From contig NZ_FNBA01000002.1 of NCBI RefSeq assembly GCF_900102055.1, forward strand, positions 496,001 to 560,000: a DNA stretch of 64,000 nucleotides. Direction: 5' to 3'. Each line of letters opens with the position of its first letter. The stretch's first letter is position 1. The stretch comes from Ulvibacter litoralis. GTDB taxonomy: Bacteria; Bacteroidota; Bacteroidia; Flavobacteriales; Flavobacteriaceae. Position numbers and translations under genes: made by a program. Below, one piece after another: positions 1-8,586 of this stretch. The notes below the pieces were generated by a model. The model was given only the letters and a program-made list of their open reading frames with translations. It searched no databases and was not told the origin of the DNA.

Positions 1-1381
1 TAAAAAAGAATACTGCGATTAAGAAGGATACAACCATTGCTGTAATCTCACTATATGGGTTGATTCGTTTCCAGAACCATCTTAAAATAAAGAGTAATCC
101 TGTTCCTGCACCAATTTGTAATAATAGATCAAAAACATCTTTCGCAGATTTTATATAAAATGAAAATAAGGCTGCGCAAAGCATTAATAATACGGTTGAA
201 ATACGTCCTACCAGTACTTTTTGTTTTTCTGAAGCTTCTTTATTAATAAACCTTCCGTAGAAGTCATTGACAATATAGGAGCTTCCCCAATTGAGTTGTG
301 TGGAGATGGTGCTCATAAAAGCAGCGATTAATGATGTTAAAACAATTCCAATTAGCCCTGCGGGTAAATAGGTCATCATTGCGGCGTACGCAACATCGTG
401 TCCTTGCATTTCAGCATTTAAATTTGGAAATGCTGTAGAAATACTTTCAAGGGTAGGGAATAGTACTAGTGAAGCTAAACCAACTAGTATCCACGGCCAT
501 GGACGAATTGCATAATGCGCAAAATTGAAAAATAGGGTTGCCCAAGTAGCATTTTTTTCATCTTTAGCGGCTAGCATTCGTTGTGCAATATATCCGCCTC
601 CTCCAGGTTCTGCTCCTGGATACCAAGTACTCCACCATTGTACAGCAAAAGGGATGATAAATAAAGTAATGAGCATTTCGGTATTTGAAAAATCGGGAAG
701 TATATTTAATTTACCTGAAACATTTTCGTGTGTTAGTAAATTTTGTAATCCGCCAATTTCAGGAATATTTATAATATATATGGTAGCCCATATAGATCCA
801 ACCATTGCAATGATAAACTGAATAAGATCGGTGATTAATACTCCTTTTAGTCCTCCTAACGAAGAGTATATCACTACAATAATAGAAGAGTAGAGAAGGG
901 CTTCCTGTTGTGATATACCTAATAAAATGTTTGCAATTTTTGCGCCGGCCAAACAAACTCCAGCCATCGTGATAATGTTAAAAATAACCCCTAAGTAAAT
1001 GGCTCGAAATCCGCGTAAAAAACTTGCCGATTTACCTGAATAACGAAGTTCATAAAACTCTAAGTCGGTATTAATACCAGAACGGCGCCATAATTTAGCG
1101 TAAAAGAAAACAGTTAACATTCCGGTGAGTAGCATTGCCCACCAAACCCAGTTTCCAGAAACACCGCTGGTTCGAACCAATTCTGTTACAAGTCCTGGAG
1201 TGTCGGCAGCAAAAGTTGTGGCTACCATGGAAACTCCAAGAAGCCACCATGGCATGTTTCGCCCAGACAGGAAAAACTCTTGGGTGTTTTTCCCCGATTT
1301 TTTTGAAACAACAATTCCGATGATAAGGAAAAGAATAAAAAAGGAAATGATTAAAACCCAATCAATAGTTGCTAATTGCAT
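1..1381 (-). CDS. Sodium:solute symporter (SSS family), 3' end cut by window edge
   Basis: Reading the minus strand from the ATG at 1381 gives about 460 uninterrupted codons to the window edge, so the C-terminus is missing. The protein opens with a transmembrane helix and then the segment SGRNMPWWLLGVSMVATTFA, typical of the Na+/solute symporter family (proline, sugar and related carriers of the inner membrane). Many hydrophobic helices follow, with the family-like stretches SSLGGLKGVLITDLIQF and EPGGGGYIAQRM. Relatives have roughly 550-630 residues, so some 100 or more are probably off the edge. It is the third gene of a leftward run, 17 bases after the helix-hairpin-helix gene. The substrate cannot be told from sequence. 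Confidence 0.93.
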   Translation of the reverse strand, partial: MQLATIDWVLIISFFILFLIIGIVVSKKSGKNTQEFFLSGRNMPWWLLGVSMVATTFAADTPGLVTELVRTSGVSGNWVWWAMLLTGMLTVFFYAKLWRRSGINTDLEFYELRYSGKSASFLRGFRAIYLGVIFNIITMAGVCLAGAKIANILLGISQQEALLYSSIIVVIYSSLGGLKGVLITDLIQFIIAMVGSIWATIYIINIPEIGGLQNLLTHENVSGKLNILPDFSNTEMLITLFIIPFAVQWWSTWYPGAEPGGGGYIAQRMLAAKDEKNATWATLFFNFAHYAIRPWPWILVGLASLVLFPTLESISTAFPNLNAEMQGHDVAYAAMMTYLPAGLIGIVLTSLIAAFMSTISTQLNWGSSYIVNDFYGRFINKEASEKQKVLVGRISTVLLMLCAALFSFYIKSAKDVFDLLLQIGAGTGLLFILRWFWKRINPYSEITAMVVSFLIAVFFF

Positions 1382-1398
1382 AAGATGTATTGTGGTAT

Positions 1399-1971
1399 TT
1401 AGTTTTGGTTTAATGCTTCAGCCTGTCCTACCCAATCGTCACGTTCTATTCTTCCAGGAAAAAAATCAATGAGATCGGTAATAATTCGAATATCAGATTC
1501 TTTTAATTTACTTACTTGATCAAAATTATAAATTCCAATCTCGTTAAGTTTTAGTTCTATGTATGGGCCAACTCCTTTAATGCGCGTAAGATTGTCTTTA
1601 TTGTTTTCATCTCCATAACCAAAGCTTTCAAAATCTAATTCGGGCATTGATCTGTTGTAGGTTACATAATTAGATCGTGTTTTTTCTAAAGTATCTTGAT
1701 ATAAAGAGGTAATGGGCTTTGTAAATGGGTTGTTTCTTTTCGATTCTGGCCTCTGGGATTTAACTTCAGTATAGACAGTGTCTATCCCTTTAATCCTTTT
1801 AGAAATAATAGATTCGTTAACTTCTTTTTTTAAGCGTTCAATAAGTCCTTTGTATTTATTTTTTTGAAACCACCAGGCAGAGAAATATCCAATTAAGAAA
1901 GTACTTAACATCAATATAAATATCCCGATATAATCGGGTAGAGTATTTATAAAATCTGTAAAATCTGTCAT
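1399..1971 (-). CDS. Membrane-anchored helix-hairpin-helix protein
   Basis: 190 residues. One transmembrane helix lies at about residues 12-35 (GIFILMLSTFLIGYFSAWWF), then a charged linker, then a C-terminal helix-hairpin-helix-like domain at about 125-185. The motif LTRIKGVGPYIELKLNEIGI matches the domain often labelled predicted flap endonuclease-1-like 5' DNA nuclease in Bacteroidetes. No nuclease catalytic cluster is visible, so a nuclease role is not supported; HhH domains of this type may bind nucleic acid or protein. It lies 6 bases after the OmpA-domain gene and 17 bases before the symporter, on the same strand, so the three are probably one transcript. Function unknown. Confidence 0.85.
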   Translation of the reverse strand: MTDFTDFINTLPDYIGIFILMLSTFLIGYFSAWWFQKNKYKGLIERLKKEVNESIISKRIKGIDTVYTEVKSQRPESKRNNPFTKPITSLYQDTLEKTRSNYVTYNRSMPELDFESFGYGDENNKDNLTRIKGVGPYIELKLNEIGIYNFDQVSKLKESDIRIITDLIDFFPGRIERDDWVGQAEALNQN

Positions 1972-1977
1972 TGTTTT

Positions 1978-2928
1978 TTAGTAATATACTACAACTACAC
2001 GCCTGTTCATCGTTCTTCCTGCTTCTGTATTATTTGCTTCAATAGGTTCTGACTCTCCTTTAGAAGAAGATTTAATTTTAGAGTTACGAATTCCTCCTTT
2101 AGCAATTAAATACCATTCTACCTGTTTGGCATAGTCCAAGCCCATTTTATAGTTATCTATTTCATTTCCAATGTTGTCTGTGTGTCCAATAAGTTCAATA
2201 CGTACATCTGGATTGTCTTGCACTACTTGTTTAACTTCAGCTAATAGTTCTTTTAAATTGTCGTTTATGAGTATTCCTGAATTTGAAAAAGTAGGATATA
2301 CTGTTTTGGTGTCGGGGAGTCTAGTTTTTAATTCCTCAACCCTGTTTTGGTCTAAAGGTTTGAATAAAATAGAAATACTATTATCGAAAAAGCCTTCTTC
2401 ATTAAATTCGAGTGCTTTAATAATTGGTTTCACCACTATATTTTCATTCGGAATCCCCACACTTAAAAGAACTTCTTTTATTTTTTCTCCTCTTTTGATG
2501 CCTAAATTCGGAGATTCAAAATTTTCCGAAGCGCTATAAAGAGAGTTGATGTGTACTTCTGTATCGGGATGCTCTTGTAAGTATTTTTTAGTTTTGTATT
2601 TAAATTCAATAATTGCTGCAGGAATAAAAATCTCACTGCTATTTTCTAATATGGATACATTTTCTGAATACATGAAAATGATATCTCCATCGACAGTAAC
2701 TCCTTTTAGACCAGATATTTTAGTTTCTTTATTCTTGTTGTATTCTTTGATGGCTCGAATGGATTCTGCTTTTTCAATGGAGTCTTTTTCTCTCTTGGTG
2801 CTCGTTTTTATAAGCTTTTCTGTCTTTACGGACATCGATTTATCGGTGTTTTGATACGATGAATAGAGCCATAGGCCAAAAAATGACCAAACTAGAAAGA
2901 CAATAAACATGATTAAAAAATTCTTCAT
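1978..2928 (-). CDS. Inner-membrane-anchored protein with tandem OmpA-like domains
   Basis: 316 residues. The N-terminus has one transmembrane helix (about residues 4-23) and no obvious lipobox or cleavage site. The C-terminal half carries a clear OmpA/MotB peptidoglycan-binding domain (about 205-316) with the motif ELIGHTDNIG and the ending GRTMNRRVVVVYY. The region at about 80-195 resembles a second, degenerate OmpA-like domain (RGEKIKEVLLSVGIPNENIV), so the domain seems duplicated. A protein of this layout would span the periplasm from the inner membrane to the cell wall. It is first in a three-gene leftward operon with an HhH protein and a sodium:solute symporter. Confidence 0.87.
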   Translation of the reverse strand: MKNFLIMFIVFLVWSFFGLWLYSSYQNTDKSMSVKTEKLIKTSTKREKDSIEKAESIRAIKEYNKNKETKISGLKGVTVDGDIIFMYSENVSILENSSEIFIPAAIIEFKYKTKKYLQEHPDTEVHINSLYSASENFESPNLGIKRGEKIKEVLLSVGIPNENIVVKPIIKALEFNEEGFFDNSISILFKPLDQNRVEELKTRLPDTKTVYPTFSNSGILINDNLKELLAEVKQVVQDNPDVRIELIGHTDNIGNEIDNYKMGLDYAKQVEWYLIAKGGIRNSKIKSSSKGESEPIEANNTEAGRTMNRRVVVVYY

Positions 2929-2937
2929 CTACATAAG

Positions 2938-2956
2938 ATTACTGAAAATCAGTAAT
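2938..2956. promoter_or_regulatory. Perfect dyad in the intergenic region before the OmpA-domain gene
   Basis: ATTACTGA, three A, then TCAGTAAT: an 8-base perfect inverted repeat ten bases before the minus-strand start at 2928. There is no T-run, so an operator or an mRNA leader hairpin is likelier than a terminator. No protein is assigned. Confidence 0.35.
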
Positions 2957-3124
2957 TTGTATTCAATTGGGTGATTAAAACAAATCTATGAAATTTCTTA
3001 CTTTTTTCTATTAATAACATCACTTGTTTTTAACATTATTTTGAACAATAAATTGCCCTATTCAAAATAGTATTTTATTCAATCAATTTTTTACCTTTAT
3101 TTCTAAACAGAAACGTAGAGTACC

Positions 3125-4207
3125 ATGGCAAAACGACGCAAAAAGAGAGTTGCATCTAAAAAATCTAAAAATTTCCAGAATTCTGTCCCTGGAACAGTGG
3201 TTTATACGGGTGAAAAAGAAAGCACACACATTTCTTTAGATATTATAGATTACTCTAAGGATCACTTTTTAAATGTTAAAACTGAAAATATAGAAGATGC
3301 CTTTAAATACAAGGGTTCTGAAAATATTACATGGATAAATGTAGATGGTCTTAATAACGCTAAAACCATTGAAAAGTTAGGGGCGCATTATAACTTACAT
3401 CCCTTAATTCAAGAAGATATTGTCACTACAAATCAACGCCCAAAAATCGATGAATATGAAGGCTATCTATTCATTGTTTTTAAAATGCTGCATTACAATG
3501 AAAATAATGAATTTGTGAATGAACATGTAAGTCTTGTTTTAGGAGAAGATTATGTGGTTACGTTTCAGGAGTCTGATGGAGATGTTTTTGACGGACTTAG
3601 AGATCGTTTAGAAAATGCCAAAGGGCGAATTCGAAACTCGGGGCCAGACTATCTAATGTTTGCGATTATGGATGCTGTTGTGGATAATTACTTTAGTGTA
3701 ATTGAAACTTTAAGTGCTAAAATTGAAGAAATTGAAGATCAGCTCTTTGAGGATAACGTAGATTCTGGTTTGGTACAGGATATTCAGGAAATTAAAAAAG
3801 AAATTTTACGAATACGAAGAGCGGTAATTCCGTTGCGAGAAGTGATTAATAGATTGGAAAAAATAGACTCTCCTCTAATAGAAAACGTGACACAAAATTA
3901 CATTCGTGATTTATACGATCATATTATTCAAGTAAGTGAAAGTGTCGATATTTATCGAGAAATGATTTGGGGGTTAATGGATATGTACATGTCTACCATA
4001 AGTAATAAAATGAACGAAGTAATGAAGGTGCTTACCATTATGGCTTCTATTTTTATCCCTTTAACTTTTATGGCAGGTATTTATGGGATGAACTTTGAAT
4101 ATATTCCCGAATTGCATTTAAAATACGGATACTATTACTTATGGATTGCAATGATTTTGGTGTTCTTAGGAATGCTGTGGTATTTTAAAAGAAAAAAGTG
4201 GTTATAG
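3125..4207 (+). CDS. corA: Magnesium/cobalt transporter CorA
   Basis: 360 residues. CorA forms a pentameric Mg2+ (also Co2+/Ni2+) channel in the inner membrane. The large N-terminal cytoplasmic domain is followed by two C-terminal helices; the signature YGMN sits at residues 320-323 between them, with the usual selectivity-loop acidic residues after it (FEYIPEL). The tail ends in a basic KRKKWL. Length and architecture are normal for the family. A TACCTTTA element at 3092-3099 is a plausible -7 box. The gene stands alone, with a terminator hairpin right after it. Confidence 0.96.
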   Translation: MAKRRKKRVASKKSKNFQNSVPGTVVYTGEKESTHISLDIIDYSKDHFLNVKTENIEDAFKYKGSENITWINVDGLNNAKTIEKLGAHYNLHPLIQEDIVTTNQRPKIDEYEGYLFIVFKMLHYNENNEFVNEHVSLVLGEDYVVTFQESDGDVFDGLRDRLENAKGRIRNSGPDYLMFAIMDAVVDNYFSVIETLSAKIEEIEDQLFEDNVDSGLVQDIQEIKKEILRIRRAVIPLREVINRLEKIDSPLIENVTQNYIRDLYDHIIQVSESVDIYREMIWGLMDMYMSTISNKMNEVMKVLTIMASIFIPLTFMAGIYGMNFEYIPELHLKYGYYYLWIAMILVFLGMLWYFKRKKWL

Positions 4208-4213
4208 TTATAA

Positions 4214-4260
4214 CTAAAAACACTTCCCAATTACTTTATTCTAGGGAGTGTTTTAGTTTT
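4214..4260. terminator. Terminator hairpin between convergent genes
   Basis: CTAAAAACACTTCCC pairs with GGGAGTGTTTTAG (one bulged T) across a 14-base loop and is followed by TTTT on the plus strand. It lies between corA and the oppositely oriented membrane-protein gene and could serve both directions. Confidence 0.75.
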
Positions 4261-4273
4261 TCTTGAATTTAAA

Positions 4274-4705
4274 TTAATTAATCCATCCCTTCTGTGTAGC
4301 GCCTTTGCTGTAGTAGTATAGAAATATAGCAATCGCTATAATGATGATGGGCATCACAATGCCCATTCCAATTCCGAATACTTTAACAGAATCTGTTGCG
4401 AATGTAGAAAACCCCATTTGTATTAAAACAGCAACCAACGATACGGCAAACGTAGCAATGGCAAGTTTCTTTTTTAGAATTAAAAACAAACATCCTAAAG
4501 TTCCTGTTATTACTCCAATGCCAAATACAACGTGCATCCACGAAGGACCAGCGTCTAATACTTGGAGCTGTTCTAGGGTGTATTGCGCTCTAAATGATGC
4601 GCTATTTGTTACCGTTAGAAAAAAATTATAGACTCCCATGAGATTCCATATGAGTCCGACAATGGCTATAATCCAAAAGCTTGTACCGGGTTTGTTTGCT
4701 GTCAT
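4274..4705 (-). CDS. Small four-helix membrane protein, uncharacterised
   Basis: 143 residues with four predicted transmembrane helices (about 10-30, 58-78, 82-103 and 113-135) and a short polar tail. Similar proteins are common in flavobacteria and are sometimes labelled sugar transporters without clear support. No catalytic or ligand motif is visible. It is monocistronic, converges on corA, and its start lies 139 bases from the divergent DUF2461 gene. Confidence 0.75.
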   Translation of the reverse strand: MTANKPGTSFWIIAIVGLIWNLMGVYNFFLTVTNSASFRAQYTLEQLQVLDAGPSWMHVVFGIGVITGTLGCLFLILKKKLAIATFAVSLVAVLIQMGFSTFATDSVKVFGIGMGIVMPIIIIAIAIFLYYYSKGATQKGWIN

Positions 4706-4844
4706 ACTGTTTTGTTTTTAAGGTTGTTATCTCTAAAAGTACAACTTTTATCGTATTTTTTTAAATGAATTCTATTTGTATAATGCGATTCTAATACTTT
4801 TTGTAATTTCATAAATTAAAATCTAACGTTAAAAAGAAGCGCTA

Positions 4845-5525
4845 ATGCCTGTGACTATTCCTAAATCCTCTTTTAATTTTTTATTGAAACTTAAAAAGAA
4901 TAATCATCGCGATTGGATGCAAGAGCATAAGAGTGATTATTTAGCAAACGAAAAAATGCTTAAAGCTTTTTATGCTTCAATTGAAGAAGAACTCAATAAA
5001 ACAGACAAGATAGATAAGCTGAAGGTATTCAGAATTAATAGAGATGTGCGTTTCAGTAAAAATAAAACGCCGTATAATGTACATCGAAGTGTTGGTTTTT
5101 CTAGAGATGGTGCGCATAGAAGAGGGAGTTATTATTTACGATTAGAGCCTGGAAATTCAGCAATAGCAGGTGGTTTTTTTAATCCGAATCCTGCCGATTT
5201 ACTACGTATTCGAAAAGAAATTGAATTGGATGCTTCCGAAATTCGTACTATTCTAAACCAAAAAGAATTTAAAAAAGCATTTGGTAATTTTGACCAAGCA
5301 AATACAGTTAAAACAGCACCTAAAGGTTTCAGTAAAGAAGATGAAAATATTGATTTGATTCGATTGAAGAACTTTATTGTGGTTCATAAGTTTCCAGATG
5401 ATGTGGTTTTTTCCGAAGATTTCCAACAAATTGTAGTACAGCACTTTTTATTAATGCGTCCTTTTTTCGATTATATGAGTTCTGTTTTAACGACAGACCT
5501 TAATGGAGAGTCTTTGTTGTCATAG
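4845..5525 (+). CDS. DUF2461 domain-containing protein
   Basis: 226 residues, matching the DUF2461/TIGR02453 family over its full length. The typical features are the N-terminal FLLKLKKNNHRDWMQEHK, the central FRINRDVRFSKNKTPYNVH, and the following YYLRLEPGNSAIAGGFFNP. The family is cytoplasmic and widespread in bacteria and fungi; its biochemical role is unknown. No partner gene is adjacent on the same strand except the downstream SatD gene, which has its own promoter. One TTCCGAAG octamer lies inside the gene at 5411. Confidence 0.9.
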   Translation: MPVTIPKSSFNFLLKLKKNNHRDWMQEHKSDYLANEKMLKAFYASIEEELNKTDKIDKLKVFRINRDVRFSKNKTPYNVHRSVGFSRDGAHRRGSYYLRLEPGNSAIAGGFFNPNPADLLRIRKEIELDASEIRTILNQKEFKKAFGNFDQANTVKTAPKGFSKEDENIDLIRLKNFIVVHKFPDDVVFSEDFQQIVVQHFLLMRPFFDYMSSVLTTDLNGESLLS

Positions 5526-5552
5526 TATTTTATAGAGAAAGATTTGATAATT

Positions 5553-5628
5553 ATAAGTCAAATAACTTATAATATTGTTTTATAAGCTAAATAGCTTATA
5601 TTTGTTTTTTATAGGTTTAAAGGCTTAT
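5553..5628. promoter_or_regulatory. Three phased 18-bp dyads (candidate SatD operator array)
   Basis: Three related dyads start at 5553 (ATAAGTCAAATAACTTAT), 5582 (ATAAGCTAAATAGCTTAT) and 5611 (ATAGGTTTAAAGGCTTAT). The spacing is exactly 29 bases each time. The middle copy is a perfect 8-base inverted repeat and the third is the most diverged. They cover the putative satD promoter. Binding by the SatD C-terminal HTH is an inference. Confidence 0.7.
5574..5604 (+). promoter_or_regulatory. Putative satD promoter
   Basis: ATTG at 5574-5577 and TATATTTG at 5597-5604, 19 bases apart, fit the Bacteroidetes -33/-7 consensus (TTTG, 19-21 bases, TAnnTTTG). The central dyad (5582-5599) fills the spacer, so a bound repressor would block RNA polymerase. 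Confidence 0.65.
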
Positions 5629-5677
5629 AGATAAGCAGCGGCTAGTGTTGCTTCGAATTTGATTAATTTTAAGAACT

Positions 5678-6343
5678 ATGAAGAATATAGCGATACTTAG
5701 TGGCGATTTAATTAATTCTTCGGAATATGAGTCAACTACACTAAAAGCAGTCGTAACTACTTTAAAGAAAGAGTTCGCTGTCATTGAAGCACAATATCCA
5801 GGAGAGCGTATATCGTTTTCTATATACCGTGGCGATAGTTTTCAAGGTGTGGTTGAAAATCCAGTACTAGCATTAACCATTGCACTTCAAATTAAAGCGG
5901 CAGTAAACGCAGTAACGAATGCGGAAGTCTCTAAAAGTACGACACCCATAGCGGGAATTCGTATTTCTATAGGAATAGGGGAGGCAACCTATCAAAAAGA
6001 TGCATTGGCAGAAAGCAATGGAGAGGCTTTTCAGTATTCTGGAAGAACATTGGATATAATGAAGGCTGAAGGAATGAAAATGGCTTTAACAACGGCAAAT
6101 GCAGATGTAAATTCAGAATTTAAGGTTCAATTAAAGTTTTTGGACGCCACCACAGACCGTTGGTCTATAGCTTCAGCAGAAGTTGTTTATTTTCTACTGA
6201 AAGGCTATAAAGAACAAGAAATTGCAACCGAATTGAGTAGAAGTCAGGCAGCAATTAATCTTCGGAAAAAAGCGGCAGGATGGGACGAAATTAAATTATT
6301 ATTAGAACGCTACACGCAAGTAGCTCAACAGTATTTTGTATGA
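5678..6343 (+). CDS. SatD family protein with C-terminal HTH
   Basis: 221 residues. The N-terminal ~160 residues match the SatD family (PF16264): IAILSGDLINSSEY at the start, then SIYRGDSFQG and IGIGEA. SatD is known mainly from the streptococcal sat (secretion and acid tolerance) locus, with no defined biochemistry. The C-terminus (about 170-205, YKEQEIATELSRSQAAINLR) looks like a helix-turn-helix. The stop overlaps the ATG of the DUF3307 membrane protein by 4 bases, implying translational coupling. The upstream phased dyads suggest that the gene pair regulates itself. Role unknown; a ligand- or stress-sensing regulator is one reading. Confidence 0.85.
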   Translation: MKNIAILSGDLINSSEYESTTLKAVVTTLKKEFAVIEAQYPGERISFSIYRGDSFQGVVENPVLALTIALQIKAAVNAVTNAEVSKSTTPIAGIRISIGIGEATYQKDALAESNGEAFQYSGRTLDIMKAEGMKMALTTANADVNSEFKVQLKFLDATTDRWSIASAEVVYFLLKGYKEQEIATELSRSQAAINLRKKAAGWDEIKLLLERYTQVAQQYFV

Positions 6344-7077
6344 ATCCAGCATTAGTTTTAGTCTTACAACTTGTTTTGGCGCATGTAATAACCGATTTTG
6401 TTTTACAGTCGGAAAAACTGATAAAGCAGAAGCGAAAGAAGAAAGCAAAAGCACCCTTTTTATTTATACACGCAGGTATTTCGGGATTGTTAACGTACGT
6501 AATTGTTCAGGATTGGAGTATGTGGGGAGTGCCTGTTGTAATTGCGGTGACTCATTTTTTTATAGACTTGTGGAAGCTTCAGAAGGAAGATGATTCGCTT
6601 CACTACTTTTTGTTAGATCAATTGCTTCATTTACTCGTTTTGCTAGGAGTATGGTTGTATTTGACGGAAGGTTTTTCAGAAATACTTCCGTTTATCGCTT
6701 CCGTATTTACTTCCGAAGAAATCTTACTTATAGGAATAGCATACTTATTGGCTATTTTTCCCGTAGGTTTTATTGTAGGGAAAGCAACACAACGTTGGCA
6801 GGAAGAAATTGCTGGCGATGAAGGGAAGTTTCCAAGTTTAAAAAAAGCAGGACGTTATATTGGAATTTTTGAACGCATTTTAGTGCTTACTTTTATACTA
6901 ACGGGGAATTTTTCTGCAATTGGATTTTTAATTGGTGCTAAATCTATTTTACGATTTAGTGATAAAGGAAAGAGTGGTGCTCGTAAACAGACAGAATATG
7001 TGCTAATTGGGACTTTAATGAGTTTCTCGCTTACAATTATTATAGGAATACTTTGTAATTACTTACTTGGAATATAG
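6340..7077 (+). CDS. DUF3307 integral membrane protein
   Basis: 245 residues with about six hydrophobic helices. The N-terminal half contains the DUF3307 features LAHVITDFVLQSEKLI and VTHFFIDLWK, with conserved His and Asp residues in or near helices, and then LLDQLLHLLVL. These His/Asp positions could bind a metal or form an active site in the membrane, but nothing is proven for the family. The start overlaps the satD stop (ATGA). The pair recurs in Bacteroidetes from my general knowledge. A strong terminator follows at 7083. Confidence 0.85.
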   Translation: MNPALVLVLQLVLAHVITDFVLQSEKLIKQKRKKKAKAPFLFIHAGISGLLTYVIVQDWSMWGVPVVIAVTHFFIDLWKLQKEDDSLHYFLLDQLLHLLVLLGVWLYLTEGFSEILPFIASVFTSEEILLIGIAYLLAIFPVGFIVGKATQRWQEEIAGDEGKFPSLKKAGRYIGIFERILVLTFILTGNFSAIGFLIGAKSILRFSDKGKSGARKQTEYVLIGTLMSFSLTIIIGILCNYLLGI

Positions 7078-7082
7078 GCATA

Positions 7083-7112
7083 AAAAAAGCTCCTTAATTT
7101 AAGGAGCTTTTT
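7083..7112. terminator. Bidirectional rho-independent terminator
   Basis: AAAAAGCTCCTTAA pairs perfectly with TTAAGGAGCTTTTT around a one-base loop (the loop will open by pairing less of the AT end). A/T runs on both sides suit both the DUF3307 gene and the converging OmpA gene. Confidence 0.9.
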
Positions 7113-7131
7113 AAAATATATGTGTGTAAAA

Positions 7132-8427
7132 TTATTTTATTCTGAACGTAACTCTTCTCACTAACTGTCTAGCAGGAGATGAAGTTTTGTCTACTGAATT
7201 ATCTACACCACCACCTCTAGAGGTAAGTCGGTTTGCAGAAACTCCTGAAGCTACTAAGATATCGTATACCTTTTTCGCTCTTTTTTCAGATAATGTATTG
7301 TTGTAAGCTTCTCCGCCAATCTCATCAGCAAATCCAACTAATTCTGCATTAACTGATGGATTTTGCTCCATATATCTAATTAAGTAGTTAATCGCTTCTA
7401 ATGAATACGTCTCTGGAGTAGTGCTGTTAAACTTAAAGTAAACATTTACATATCCTTTGTCTAAAAGATCTTTGATGCTTAAGCTTCCGTTATTGCTACC
7501 TTCAAGAATACCACCTTCACCTTTTTTAGCGTAACGTTGGTCTAATGAATTCTCAATCTCATCTGGAATACCGTTTTTGTTAAGATCTACAGCAATCCCT
7601 TTTGAATCTACAGCAACACCAGACATTGTATTTGGCTCACGGTCTAAGTAATCTGGAACACCATCTTGATCTGAATCAATAAGGTCAGTTTCTACTTTAG
7701 ATAATCTCTCTTCTAAATCAGATACTGTGTCTTCAAATTCTTGTTCTTCAAAATACCAATCAGCATGCTTTTCAGCTTTTCCTAAGTAGTATGTAATTCC
7801 GATAGAAGTGTTTACAGCAAAACCATTAACGCCTCTTTCGGTGTTTAATTGAGTACCATCCCACGTACGGTATTGTCTGGTGTTTCCGATTACAGAAACA
7901 TCACCTGTAAGCACAAGGTTGTTTGTCATTTTAATTTGCGGTGTTATACCTCCCATAATATGTAGCATATTATCGTTATTTAGGTCTAACGGTTCTTTGT
8001 AGTCATTCATAGAGAAACCACCACCCGCGTGTAATAACAATCCGAAGGTATTCGTCCAGTCGTTGAAGTTTAAAATGGCTCCTAAATTAGCAACCCCTTG
8101 CAATGACCCTCTGTAATTGGCTGTTTTAAACGCTAAAGAGCTGTCGTCATTTTCAATGGTAGCGTATCCACCTTCTAATTTCAAACCAAATTTGTTGTTA
8201 AACATGTATCTAACGCCTAAACTTGCTTGTCCAAAACTTGGTGTTTGGGTGTAATATCCTGGTGCAAATTGCCCTGTTGGTTTGTGAACACCAGCGGCAA
8301 GTTCAATACTCCATTTGTTGTACTTAGATACTTCTTTTTCTTGCTCCTGATTTTGTTCCTGAGCGTAGGTAATAGAGGTGGTTAATCCTAAAAGGAATAC
8401 ACCTAATAATACTTTTTTCATGTTCAT
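7132..8427 (-). CDS. OprF-like outer-membrane protein with TSP3 repeats and OmpA domain
   Basis: About 431 residues from the chosen ATG at 8427. A signal peptide (MNMKKVLLGVFLLGL...TYA) leads to an eight-strand barrel-like region (about 25-230), then thrombospondin type-3 calcium-binding repeats (DSDQDGVPDYLDREPN, DLNKNGIPDEIE), then a C-terminal OmpA peptidoglycan-binding domain (about 325-431). The OmpA core reads GFADEIGG where many have GHTD. An upstream in-frame ATG at 8454 would lie inside the -7 box, so the later start is preferred. Likely an abundant structural porin linking outer membrane and cell wall. Confidence 0.92.
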   Translation of the reverse strand: MNMKKVLLGVFLLGLTTSITYAQEQNQEQEKEVSKYNKWSIELAAGVHKPTGQFAPGYYTQTPSFGQASLGVRYMFNNKFGLKLEGGYATIENDDSSLAFKTANYRGSLQGVANLGAILNFNDWTNTFGLLLHAGGGFSMNDYKEPLDLNNDNMLHIMGGITPQIKMTNNLVLTGDVSVIGNTRQYRTWDGTQLNTERGVNGFAVNTSIGITYYLGKAEKHADWYFEEQEFEDTVSDLEERLSKVETDLIDSDQDGVPDYLDREPNTMSGVAVDSKGIAVDLNKNGIPDEIENSLDQRYAKKGEGGILEGSNNGSLSIKDLLDKGYVNVYFKFNSTTPETYSLEAINYLIRYMEQNPSVNAELVGFADEIGGEAYNNTLSEKRAKKVYDILVASGVSANRLTSRGGGVDNSVDKTSSPARQLVRRVTFRIK

Positions 8428-8451
8428 TTTTCTTTTAAAAAATTGCAACGG

Positions 8452-8484
8452 CAAAAGTACTGCCTTTAGAATTAAGAAAACAAC
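8452..8484 (-). promoter_or_regulatory. Promoter of the OprF-like gene
   Basis: On the minus strand GTTG (8484-8481) and TACTTTTG (8459-8452) are 21 bases apart, a good match to the Bacteroidetes promoter. Transcription would start near 8446, about 20 bases before the chosen ATG at 8427. Confidence 0.7.
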
Positions 8485-8586
8485 GAATTGTAGGAATTTT
8501 ACAAAGGTTTAACCTTTACAAATAAAGGGATGCAAGAGTATTTCCTACAAATTTAGTAGGGCGCTGATAAATAGCATATTAGCTAA

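Noticed and set aside
525-821. 98-codon plus-strand ORF at the left edge
   Set aside because: It is a shadow of the sodium:solute symporter on the minus strand, which has clear family motifs throughout.
5553-5628. Three 18-base repeats with 29-base period as a short CRISPR
   Set aside because: Copies are dyad-symmetric and diverged, and sit on a promoter; they fit operators, not CRISPR repeats.
6336-6593. 85-codon ORF overlapping the DUF3307 gene
   Set aside because: Out-of-frame shadow of a well-supported membrane gene.
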